From: Bacteroidales bacterium | GTDB lineage: Bacteria > Bacteroidota > Bacteroidia > Bacteroidales > UBA932 | Direction: 5' to 3' | DNA: 18,892 nt | Assembly (NCBI GenBank): GCA_004552615.1 | Contig: SFNZ01000067.1 | Coordinates: forward strand, 1-18,892 | Shown: in pieces, positions 7,503 through 14,181 of the stretch | Layout: each line of letters opens with the position of its first letter | How positions within the stretch are numbered: position 1 is the first letter of the stretch | Program-made: the position numbers and the translations under genes | The notes under the pieces: model-generated | What the model was told of the DNA's origin: nothing | Database searches by the model: none | The model's input: the letters and a program-made list of their open reading frames with translations, nothing else

Positions 7503-7834
7503 TCTTTTACAGTCACCTTGTAGCCGAGTTTCTCGATGGCTGCCTTCAGGCGTGCCACGTCAGTCTTGGCCGGGTCATAGGTCACAGTGACTGTTTTCTT
7601 GTCGAGGGACACCGAGAGGTCCTTCACCCCTTTCTCGAACGAGACATTCTCATTTATCTTCTTTACGCATTTTTCGCAATGCATTGTGACATTGAAGGTT
7701 ACCGTCTTGCTTACAGTCTTCCTGGACTGTGATATGGCAACCACCTCCGATGCCGGAGCTTCTGCTGCCACGGACATGATGCCCGGGCACATGAATGCGC
7801 AGGCGGCCGCGATGATGAGTATTGATTTCTTCAT
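7499..7834 (-). CDS. Periplasmic heavy-metal-associated (HMA) domain protein
   Basis: A 111-aa protein with a signal peptide (MKKSILIIAAACAFMCPGIM, cleavage probably around residues 24-26) and one HMA domain (about 43-109). The metal-binding loop is MHCEKC with Cys53 and Cys56, the MxCxxC pattern that binds Cu(I) or similar soft metals, followed by VKKINENV and the ferredoxin-like fold ending KLGYKVTV. Export to the periplasm differs from cytoplasmic CopZ chaperones and fits a partner of the outer-membrane receptor encoded 33 nt upstream. It may pass metal to or from that receptor, or sequester it; the direction of transport cannot be told from sequence. Its stop codon overlaps the rhamnosidase start. 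Confidence 0.92.
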   Translation of the reverse strand: MKKSILIIAAACAFMCPGIMSVAAEAPASEVVAISQSRKTVSKTVTFNVTMHCEKCVKKINENVSFEKGVKDLSVSLDKKTVTVTYDPAKTDVARLKAAIEKLGYKVTVKE

Positions 7835-7856
7835 TTTCCAAATAATTCCGTTTATA

Positions 7857-7864
7857 CAAATATA
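7857..7864 (-). promoter_or_regulatory. Possible internal -7 box ahead of the HMA gene
   Basis: Plus-strand CAAATATA (TATATTTG on the minus strand) lies in the 33-nt gap between receptor and HMA gene. No convincing -33 element is seen. If used it would let HMA and rhamnosidase be expressed separately from the receptor. Confidence 0.3.
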
Positions 7865-7867
7865 CGT

Positions 7868-9979
7868 TTATTTCCACAAAGTATAGCGCAGACCGACATA
7901 AACCTTGGTCCCCATGATAGGGCCCCAGACGGCACTGGCGTCGAAATCAGGCAGGGCAGTATTGACTGAAGCCATCCCGTCGTGGACGGACATCCCCTCA
8001 ACAGGCGTGCCCACAAGCAGATGCTTCTGCCTGAAATTGGTAAGATTCTCCGCCCCGAGATATATGTCAATGCCCTTGAACCTTTTCGTAACCTGAAGAT
8101 ACAGAAGCGGATATACAGGAGAATAACCGTTCTTGTAAAGCAGTTCCCCGTCCTCGTCCCGCAAGTTCTCCATGAAACTGTACACTCTGGACTTTCCGTT
8201 GACGGAAGCCGTGAAATCGAACACCCATTTGTTCAGGTTCGTGGCATACTGGAGATTCAGGACTCCTTTATAGCGGCTTGTCAGGGGTTTCTCCGTAAAT
8301 CCCCTGCCCTCCAGTTCGATGCGCGCGTCGGTATAACGGAAAGTGGTGGTCACGGTGAACCGACGGAATGGCTCGACATTGAAATCAGCCTGATAACTCC
8401 TTGTAAACGAACGCCTTCCGTCAAGAGCATAGAAATCAATGGTATTCAGGAGATGCTCGTAGTCGGCCACCATCTGCTCGTTGAAGACGGTACTGAAGAA
8501 ATCCAGGCCGATATAGGTATTGGACGAAGCCCCGAATGGCAGATAGAATGTCGCGTTGCCGCCGAAAGTCCAGGCATCCTCGAGAAGGTGCCGGCCGTAA
8601 ATTCCGGAGAAGGACTTGCCGGTAGAGAAGACTCCGATATTGTCAATTAGAGGGAGCGCCCTCCTGAGCCCCCTGCCGGCATTTGCCCGGAGCACAAGAA
8701 CCTCATAAGGAGAATATTTCAATGTCAGGCGAGGGGTAAACTTGAGTCCCTCCCCGTTGAACCAGTCCGCCCTCAGCCCGACTATCGACGAGAATTTCTC
8801 TCCGGCATGAAAGGTATATTCCCCGCCGAGACCTACGGCATATTCCTCCGAAAGACTGCGACCCGGCTCGAGAGTCTGGGCAAAAACCCGCCTGGTGAGA
8901 TTCTCATTGTAGAAATCCGCAGTGCCGCCGAGGGAGACGGTGAGTTTGTGTGAATCGCGGAACTCATTCTGTAGCAGCACATTGAAGAATCCGGAGTTCT
9001 GAGTTCCCATGTACTTCGAGGCTCCTGACCACATGTCCATGTCCGTGAGAGTATAGTCTGCGACGAATGCGATGTTGCGCGAATTGTCTTCGCTCAGGGG
9101 GATGCCGGCCTTGACATAGGCATTGAGGGAACGGTTCAGTATGTCGGAGCCCCACGGCGATTCCGGGAACAATTTATATGTGTCATGATCGTAACCTTCC
9201 TGACCGCCTTTCCGCCTGTCCTGGAGCGCCCTCAGTCCGAATCGTACCTGGATGCCGGTAGGGCCGTAATAGAGCCAGCGGTTGGCGACATTGAACTGCA
9301 GCATTTCAGGGTCGTCCCTGAAGCCGTCGTGATTGTGGTCGAATGTCTTGAAATTGCCGGAAACGTGACCGAGGATGACGGTGCTCCAGCTCTCGCCCAT
9401 CTGGAGGGACGAGGCAATGTTGAAATCGGTCTTCGTGTCATTCATCGTGGAAAAATTCACGAAGAGAGGCTTCTCGTCCGTAGGTTTGCGGTATTCTGTA
9501 TTTATCTGGCCTGTAATGGATTCCACTCCATTGACGACAGTGGACAGACCCTTGGAGACCTGGATGCTCTCAAGCCATTGGCCAGGCACGTAGGAGAGTC
9601 CGAAAGGGGCCACGATGCCGCGCATTGAAGGTCTGTTTTCATCCAGCATCTGGGTATATACTCCGCTGAGTCCGAGCAGCCTGATCTGTCTCGCCCCGGT
9701 GACTGCATCGGAATAGCCCACTGTGACGCTGGCAGAATTCTCGAAGCTCTCGGCAAGGTTGCAACATGCCATCTTCCGGAGTCCGGCCGAGGAAATCACC
9801 TCAGTCCGCAGTTCCTTGCCGCGTGCAAGATAGTTGCCTTCCTGCCTCAATGTGAATACCGCTGCATCAAGGCTGTCCTTTATGACCGTAGCCGGCTTGC
9901 AATCCGGCAATGACAGACCTGCCGTCGCCCGGAAGGGCATGAGCGCGGCTATGACAATAACAGGGATAAAGCCTTTCAT
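7868..9979 (-). CDS. TonB-dependent outer-membrane receptor paired with an HMA protein (metal-linked type)
   Basis: A 703-aa receptor with a signal peptide (MKGFIPVIVIAALMPFRATA), a plug domain (about 55-170) and a 22-strand-type barrel to the C-terminus, ending GLRYTLWK. The plug contains KMACCNLAESFENSASV, then SDAVTGARQIRLLGLSGVYT (the GL-G motif of TonB plugs). The Cys-Cys-Asn-Leu segment is a hallmark of a Bacteroidetes receptor group commonly followed by a small HMA protein, as here. Members of the group usually carry an N-terminal CarboxypepD_reg-like domain; this one has only about 50 residues before the plug. By context it probably imports or exchanges a metal or metal complex, with copper the best guess; siderophore-type substrates are not excluded. 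A -7 box at 10009-10016 lies about 30 nt upstream, and the gene is divergent from the metallophosphoesterase. Confidence 0.88.
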   Translation of the reverse strand: MKGFIPVIVIAALMPFRATAGLSLPDCKPATVIKDSLDAAVFTLRQEGNYLARGKELRTEVISSAGLRKMACCNLAESFENSASVTVGYSDAVTGARQIRLLGLSGVYTQMLDENRPSMRGIVAPFGLSYVPGQWLESIQVSKGLSTVVNGVESITGQINTEYRKPTDEKPLFVNFSTMNDTKTDFNIASSLQMGESWSTVILGHVSGNFKTFDHNHDGFRDDPEMLQFNVANRWLYYGPTGIQVRFGLRALQDRRKGGQEGYDHDTYKLFPESPWGSDILNRSLNAYVKAGIPLSEDNSRNIAFVADYTLTDMDMWSGASKYMGTQNSGFFNVLLQNEFRDSHKLTVSLGGTADFYNENLTRRVFAQTLEPGRSLSEEYAVGLGGEYTFHAGEKFSSIVGLRADWFNGEGLKFTPRLTLKYSPYEVLVLRANAGRGLRRALPLIDNIGVFSTGKSFSGIYGRHLLEDAWTFGGNATFYLPFGASSNTYIGLDFFSTVFNEQMVADYEHLLNTIDFYALDGRRSFTRSYQADFNVEPFRRFTVTTTFRYTDARIELEGRGFTEKPLTSRYKGVLNLQYATNLNKWVFDFTASVNGKSRVYSFMENLRDEDGELLYKNGYSPVYPLLYLQVTKRFKGIDIYLGAENLTNFRQKHLLVGTPVEGMSVHDGMASVNTALPDFDASAVWGPIMGTKVYVGLRYTLWK

Positions 9980-10008
9980 ATTCTTTGATGTCCGTTTGTT
10001 ACTGATGG

Positions 10009-10016
10009 CAAAAATA
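10009..10016 (-). promoter_or_regulatory. -7 box of the receptor-HMA-rhamnosidase unit
   Basis: Plus-strand CAAAAATA is TATTTTTG on the minus strand (TAnnTTTG), giving a leader of about 25 nt to ATG 9979. At 19 nt spacing the -33 position reads TTTT rather than TTTG. Confidence 0.5.
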
Positions 10017-10053
10017 ACAATTCCGGAAGTAATCTAAAATACTTGAAAATAAC

Positions 10054-10061
10054 TATATTTG
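10054..10061 (+). promoter_or_regulatory. -7 box of the metallophosphoesterase promoter
   Basis: TATATTTG matches TAnnTTTG; transcription would start near 10067, about 18 nt before ATG 10085. This rules out the in-frame ATG at 10043 as the start. The -33 element is not clear. Confidence 0.55.
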
Positions 10062-10084
10062 TAAAGGATAAAAACACAGTCATT

Positions 10085-10951
10085 ATGAGAACCTCATTGA
10101 AATACGCCGTAAGCACAGCTGCAGCAATGCTTTTCGGCCTCAGTCTATGCAATGCCGGCAAGCCGGTCGTAATCTACCAGGTATCGGACCCACAGCTCGG
10201 ATTCACAGCCAAGAACAAGAACATGGACTATGAAATCGCCACCATGCTCAAGGCCGTGGAACGGATCAACGCCACTTCTCCTGACGTGGTGGTGTTCACC
10301 GGAGACCTGGTACACAATTGCAAGGATGAAGCGCAGTGGGCAGAGTTCAAGAGGCTCACCGGAGAGATAAATCCGGAAATCCCGAGATATTGCATACCGG
10401 GCAACCACGACATAGTGTCCAAGACAGAGAAATTCGACATGGGCCCGTACACCAGCCACATGGGAGAAGACAGGTTCAGCGCGGAAATCGGCAAGGTCCT
10501 GCTCGTCGGGATGAACACTGACTATCTCAAATACACCGAGGGCACGGCCGAGGAGGCCGCACAGGTGGAATGGCTACGGGAAACGCTGGCTGGCAAGGAG
10601 AAAGGCGGAGTTTCCATCGTATTCGGGCATCATCCGTTCTTCCTGGACAAAGCCGACGAGCCGGAGGAGTATTTCAATATCAGGCCGGACAAGCGCAAAA
10701 TCTATATGGACCTCTTCAAGGAGGCCGGTGTGACCGCCGTTTTCTGCGGACACAAGCACGACAACTACGTGACCGCTGACGGGGACATGCCTGTGGTGAC
10801 CACGAGCGCCATCGGAAAGCAGCTTGGAAATGCCGAGTCCGGAATACGCATCATCGTTTGCCACAAGGGCAAGGTATGGCACAGCTATCTCACTCCGGAG
10901 GAGATTCCTGACGGAAGGAAGGCTGTCATCAGGAAAGTTCTGGGAAAATGA
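10085..10951 (+). CDS. Exported calcineurin-like metallophosphoesterase (CPPED1-like)
   Basis: A 288-aa protein with a signal peptide (MRTSLKYAVSTAAAMLFGLS, cleavage near CNAG at 22-25), so it probably acts in the periplasm. All five metallophosphoesterase blocks are seen: SDPQLG (34-39), FTGDLVHN (71-78), GNHD (106-109), GHH (181-183) and CGHKHD (221-226), which supply the two-metal centre. The first block is Asp-Pro-Gln instead of the canonical Asp-x-His, a variant found in the CPPED1 branch, so it is not a sign of decay. The substrate cannot be inferred; phosphoproteins or phosphomonoesters are possible. It is transcribed alone from 10054-10061, and 83 nt separate it from the DUF4252 operon on the same strand, so read-through is possible. 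Confidence 0.9.
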   Translation: MRTSLKYAVSTAAAMLFGLSLCNAGKPVVIYQVSDPQLGFTAKNKNMDYEIATMLKAVERINATSPDVVVFTGDLVHNCKDEAQWAEFKRLTGEINPEIPRYCIPGNHDIVSKTEKFDMGPYTSHMGEDRFSAEIGKVLLVGMNTDYLKYTEGTAEEAAQVEWLRETLAGKEKGGVSIVFGHHPFFLDKADEPEEYFNIRPDKRKIYMDLFKEAGVTAVFCGHKHDNYVTADGDMPVVTTSAIGKQLGNAESGIRIIVCHKGKVWHSYLTPEEIPDGRKAVIRKVLGK

Positions 10952-10973
10952 CCCAGGATATCCGGAAGATCCA

Positions 10974-11000
10974 TTAACATTTGCGCTTCCGCATCGTCTA
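10974..11000 (+). promoter_or_regulatory. ECF-type promoter motif ahead of the DUF4252-sigma operon
   Basis: TTAAC (10974-10978) and CGTCTA (10995-11000) are separated by 16 nt, counted from AAC to CGTC. That matches the AAC-N16-CGT layout of many ECF sigma promoters and would suit autoregulation by the sigma factor of this operon. No perfect TAnnTTTG box is present; the nearest, AACATTTG at 10976-10983, has one mismatch. The assignment is inferred from one site. Confidence 0.35.
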
Positions 11001-11034
11001 TATTGTCGGAAAACATCAATATAGATGGACTGAT

Positions 11035-11565
11035 ATGAAATCGTTTATGAGAAAATTATTTTTCGTCCTGTTGCTGGCAATGACATTGTCCGCCTGCGCA
11101 TCAGGCAGGAAAAAGGCCTCCGAAGGGTACGGAAATGAAATCCTGACCCTGCTCGGAGAATACAGGAGCACTCCGGGATTCAGGAACATAAATATAGGAA
11201 GAACAGGCACTTCCATGATCAAGAGCATCCTTCAGGGAGCTTCGGTGTACGGAAAGGACGAAGAGGCGGAGATGGTTTTCGCAGCAATGGAGGGAATCGA
11301 CAGGATTATCGCAGCGGACTACAGCGAATGCACAGGGACGGACGCAAAGCGTTTCCGTGAACGGCTGTCGGAAGCGATGCAGGGTTCGGAGATGCTGATG
11401 GAGTTCAAGGACGGGAGCAACCTGATGAGAATTTACGGAATACCGTCAGATGATGGAGATGCCGTCAGGGATTTCGTCCTGGACGTTACCCCGCGAGGCG
11501 TGCTGGTATGCCTGTTCGGGAGCATCCCTGCAGAGGCCATTGCCAAATTTCTGGAAGACAGATGA
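11035..11565 (+). CDS. DUF4252-type lipoprotein
   Basis: A 176-aa protein starting MKSFMRKLFFVLLLAMTLSAC, a lipoprotein signal with lipobox LSAC and lipidated Cys21. The rest (about 35-170) resembles the DUF4252 family found in Bacteroidetes: a short mixed alpha/beta protein with a SMIKSIL segment, acidic helices, a FKDG..LMRIYG strand pair and a closing PRGVLVCLFGSIPAEAIAKFL. ATG 11035 is preferred over an upstream TTG at 10981, which lies inside the candidate promoter; an alternative Met is at 11047. Its TGA overlaps the sigma ATG as ATGA, so the two are translationally coupled. The biochemical role of DUF4252 is unknown; the location suggests an envelope sensor or a product of the sigma response. 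Confidence 0.75.
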   Translation: MKSFMRKLFFVLLLAMTLSACASGRKKASEGYGNEILTLLGEYRSTPGFRNINIGRTGTSMIKSILQGASVYGKDEEAEMVFAAMEGIDRIIAADYSECTGTDAKRFRERLSEAMQGSEMLMEFKDGSNLMRIYGIPSDDGDAVRDFVLDVTPRGVLVCLFGSIPAEAIAKFLEDR

Positions 11566-12053
11566 CCGGGAAGGAGTTCATAGAGAAATTCCTTCCTCTT
11601 GACTGTGACATGTACCGTCTGGCATTCAGCCTGACAGGGTCCGGGCAGGATGCAGAAGACATTGTACAGGAACTGTTCATGAAGCTTTGGAAGTCACTCG
11701 ACAGCTTGGACTCGGTAAAATCCCCGAGAGCGTATTGCCTCACATTGACAAGAAACCTGTGCATCGACCTCCTTCGGAGAAGGAAACGGGTGCATGCCGA
11801 GAGCATTGAGGGGCAAGCTGACATCGGTTCAGGGCCGGATGCGGAGACGGGGTTCATATTGAAGGAGAGGATTGCAGCATTGGCCGGACGAATCGGAAAA
11901 CTGCCCGAAAGACAACGCAAGATATTGACAATGAAGGTGATGGAAGGTCTTTCCAACAAGGAGATATCCGAAAGGACCGGATTGAGCGACCTCACCGTGA
12001 GAGTCACCCTGAGCCTTGCGAGAAAGAGCATAAGAGAATGGGACGGAAAATAA
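11562..12053 (+). CDS. ECF RNA polymerase sigma factor
   Basis: A 163-aa sigma-70 family protein with only regions 2 and 4. Region 2 (about 18-76) shows YRLAFSLTGSGQDAEDIVQE and LFMKLWKSLD; region 4 (about 104-158) shows KLPERQRKILTMKVMEGLS and a helix-turn-helix with NKEISERTGLSDLTVRV. The start MTGKEFIEKFLPLD at 11562 is set by the ATGA overlap with the lipoprotein gene; the longer in-frame start at 11508 lies inside that gene and adds unrelated residues. The following gene, 10 nt downstream, encodes a single-pass membrane protein in the usual position of an anti-sigma factor. It is not accompanied by FecR or SusCD genes, so it is not the classic glycan-responsive type. Confidence 0.93.
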   Translation: MTGKEFIEKFLPLDCDMYRLAFSLTGSGQDAEDIVQELFMKLWKSLDSLDSVKSPRAYCLTLTRNLCIDLLRRRKRVHAESIEGQADIGSGPDAETGFILKERIAALAGRIGKLPERQRKILTMKVMEGLSNKEISERTGLSDLTVRVTLSLARKSIREWDGK

Positions 12054-12063
12054 GGTAGCCGAA

Positions 12064-12480
12064 ATGAAGACAATAGAAGAAATAGAGAAAATGAGCCTGG
12101 AAGACCTTGAAGCAGCGTCCTCCGGAAATGAGGTGGAAGTCCCTCCCGGGCTCAGGGAGAGGATAGAGGACTCATTGACGGCCTGCACTATCTCCGGGGA
12201 GAATAACCACGGAAGAGGCAGAGCATGGAGATGGTGTCTCGGGGCATGCGTAGCTGCAGCCTGCACAGTCATTGCATTGAGAGTCCATGATCCGGTGAAG
12301 GACACATTCAGCGACCCGATGGAGGCATACGCGGAAGTGGAAAAGGCCTTCGCCATAATAGGCTCTACGATGGCTAAAGGAATAGAACAGGTCTCGGAAG
12401 ACGGAGGAGGAGCACTCAGGGAATCCACTGCAAGGCTCATCCGGAACTGCGGACAAGGCTTCGAACAAAACAAAGAATAA
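12064..12480 (+). CDS. Single-pass membrane protein, candidate anti-sigma factor
   Basis: A 138-aa protein with an acidic, helical N-terminus (MKTIEEIEKMSLEDLEAASS), a VPPGLRERIEDSL segment like those in short Bacteroidetes anti-sigma-type proteins, one hydrophobic helix (about 55-73, WRWCLGACVAAACTVIAL) and a C-terminal part with DPMEAYAEVEKAFAIIGSTM and amphipathic helices. No lipobox or N-terminal signal is seen, so the N-terminus is expected in the cytoplasm and the C-terminus outside. Its position between the sigma gene (10 nt upstream) and the second DUF4252 gene (7 nt downstream) points to regulation of the sigma factor. No classical anti-sigma motif such as the zinc-binding ZAS fold is seen, so the role is inference. 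Confidence 0.72.
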   Translation: MKTIEEIEKMSLEDLEAASSGNEVEVPPGLRERIEDSLTACTISGENNHGRGRAWRWCLGACVAAACTVIALRVHDPVKDTFSDPMEAYAEVEKAFAIIGSTMAKGIEQVSEDGGGALRESTARLIRNCGQGFEQNKE

Positions 12481-12487
12481 TAAGGTT

Positions 12488-12991
12488 ATGAACAATATCA
12501 TCAAGAAGACAATGCTGCTGGCGGCAGGACTGATAGTTTTCTGCCTCGCGGCCAATGCCCAGGGAGGAAGGACGATATACCAGAGATATTCCGACATGGA
12601 GAACGTGAATGCGGTATATGTGTCCCCGTCGATGTTCAGGATAATAGGCAGGATTCCTGACCTGAATCTTCCGACGGGAGATGTGAACCTGGTTCCTCTC
12701 ATAAAGACCCTCAACGGACTGTATCTCATCAACAGCCGGGATGCAGGAATCAGCAAGAACCTCATGATCGACGCCATGAACTTCGTCCGTTCGGAGAAAT
12801 TCGAGCTGATGATGGAAATGAAGGAGGACGGCAACACCGCGCACATCTACACCCAGGGCAAGAACGGAACCGTAAGCAACTTCGTATTTCTGTCACTGTC
12901 CGGAAGTGAGTGTACCTTTATCAGCCTGGACGGGCAGATGCCGGAGAAGGAACTGGAAGACCTGCTCGGCAAGGCGATCGCGAATCTATAG
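12488..12991 (+). CDS. Exported DUF4252 protein
   Basis: A 167-aa protein with a Sec signal peptide (MNNIIKKTMLLAAGLIVFCL, cleavage after AANA) and no lipobox, so probably free in the periplasm or exported further. The mature part has the DUF4252 pattern: NAVYVSPSMFRIIGRIPDL, then VPLIKTLNGLYLINS, a MEMKEDGNTAHIY strand pair, and a closing helix with GQMPEKELEDLLGKAI. An AAGG precedes ATG 12488. It is the last gene of the sigma operon and a relative of the first, so the operon carries a lipidated and a soluble version. Its TAG (12989-12991) and the last codons share the palindrome CTATAG with the convergent channel gene, leaving no room for a terminator. Confidence 0.85.
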   Translation: MNNIIKKTMLLAAGLIVFCLAANAQGGRTIYQRYSDMENVNAVYVSPSMFRIIGRIPDLNLPTGDVNLVPLIKTLNGLYLINSRDAGISKNLMIDAMNFVRSEKFELMMEMKEDGNTAHIYTQGKNGTVSNFVFLSLSGSECTFISLDGQMPEKELEDLLGKAIANL

Positions 12992-14179
12992 TTTGTAGCT
13001 CTCCAGACGGGCGATGGCGAGGTGGTAGTCCCGCTCGGCCTCAAGGGTACTGTCCACTATGTTGTAATACAGGCCGAGACCCACGAGATGCTCGACGAGA
13101 GATATCTCCCCGGCCTTGAATCCGCTCTCTGCAAGTGCAGCCGACTCCGCGGCCACTGCTCCCGACTCCTCATATCCGGCAAGGACGTTTCTCAGGCCCG
13201 CCGCCTCGTCGAACAGCTGCTTCATCCCTGAATAATAACGTATTGCAGCATCTTCCTGCTCCAGACGGGAAGCCTCATAGGAAGCCTTCGCCTGACGGAT
13301 ATTGTTCTTCGCCGACCATACCGGGATGGAAACCCCGAGGGTAAGACCCCTGAAATTGCTGCCCTTGACCAGCTCGCTCATATATCCTGCCGTCAGCTTC
13401 GGGGCGCTCGCGGCACGGCCGGTACGGATTTCCTGTTCCTTGACCTTCACATTCTGGGCGACATAGGCCAGGACCGGACTTGAAGCGGAACATTCCTCAT
13501 ACCAGGTCCCGAAATCGTCCGGAAGCATCGGGGCAAGGCCGAATCCAGTATCACCCAGCACGATGTCCTGCCCTCCGTTCAGGCGGCGGAGTTCCTGTTG
13601 CAGGCCGGAGCGAGTTATCAGATTCCGCTCATATTCCCCGCGTATGGAGGACAATGCAAGCCGGGCCTCATTGGCATCCTTGAGGCTGACATCTCCCGCC
13701 TCGAGCATCCGGGAATATGCATCATTTATCTCTGCCGCATGTGCGAGCCTGCGCGAGAGTTCTTCGTGCATGGCATTGCAATAAATGAGCTCGATACATA
13801 CAGTCTTGGCTTCCAACAATATGCGTTGTCTCTCCACCTCATATCCCATATCGGCGAGTTCTCCCAATGATGCGGCAAGTTTGGCCTTGGACCCGAAAAG
13901 GACGGACATGTCCAGGGTCTGGGTAACGGAGATATCCTTGCGGCCTCCCACATCGGGATTGCTCCACAGATAGTCAAATCCGAACTCCGGATCATCAAGG
14001 GCATTCCCGGCCTTGTATCCGTACTTGTCAGCCTCGGTCCCGGCACGCAGGGCGGCCAGCTCGGAATTGTTCTTCTCTATTTCCGCAAGAGCATGGTCCA
14101 CAGGACTCTGTGCAAAGGCCACCGACATCGCGGAAGAAATCAGGATGGCCGATATCATTATCTTTTTCATTCTATCCAT
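12986..14179 (-). CDS. TolC-family outer-membrane channel of a metal efflux system
   Basis: A 397-aa outer-membrane efflux protein, the exit duct of a tripartite pump. It has a signal peptide (from MKKIMISAILIS to VAFAQ) and the repeated long-helix architecture of TolC proteins: ALAEIEKNNSELAALRAGTE, FGFDYLWSN, a second repeat with VKEQEIRTGRAASAPKLTAG (family motif around 'P.l..gy'), and VSIPVWSAKNNIRQAKA before the last long helices. ATG 14179 starts 2 nt after the pump gene's stop; the alternative Met at 14170 is equally plausible. At under 400 residues it is a little short, as is usual for channels of heavy-metal efflux operons. It ends by sharing CTATAG with the DUF4252 gene. Confidence 0.92.
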   Translation of the reverse strand: MDRMKKIMISAILISSAMSVAFAQSPVDHALAEIEKNNSELAALRAGTEADKYGYKAGNALDDPEFGFDYLWSNPDVGGRKDISVTQTLDMSVLFGSKAKLAASLGELADMGYEVERQRILLEAKTVCIELIYCNAMHEELSRRLAHAAEINDAYSRMLEAGDVSLKDANEARLALSSIRGEYERNLITRSGLQQELRRLNGGQDIVLGDTGFGLAPMLPDDFGTWYEECSASSPVLAYVAQNVKVKEQEIRTGRAASAPKLTAGYMSELVKGSNFRGLTLGVSIPVWSAKNNIRQAKASYEASRLEQEDAAIRYYSGMKQLFDEAAGLRNVLAGYEESGAVAAESAALAESGFKAGEISLVEHLVGLGLYYNIVDSTLEAERDYHLAIARLESYKL

Positions 14180-14181
14180 CG

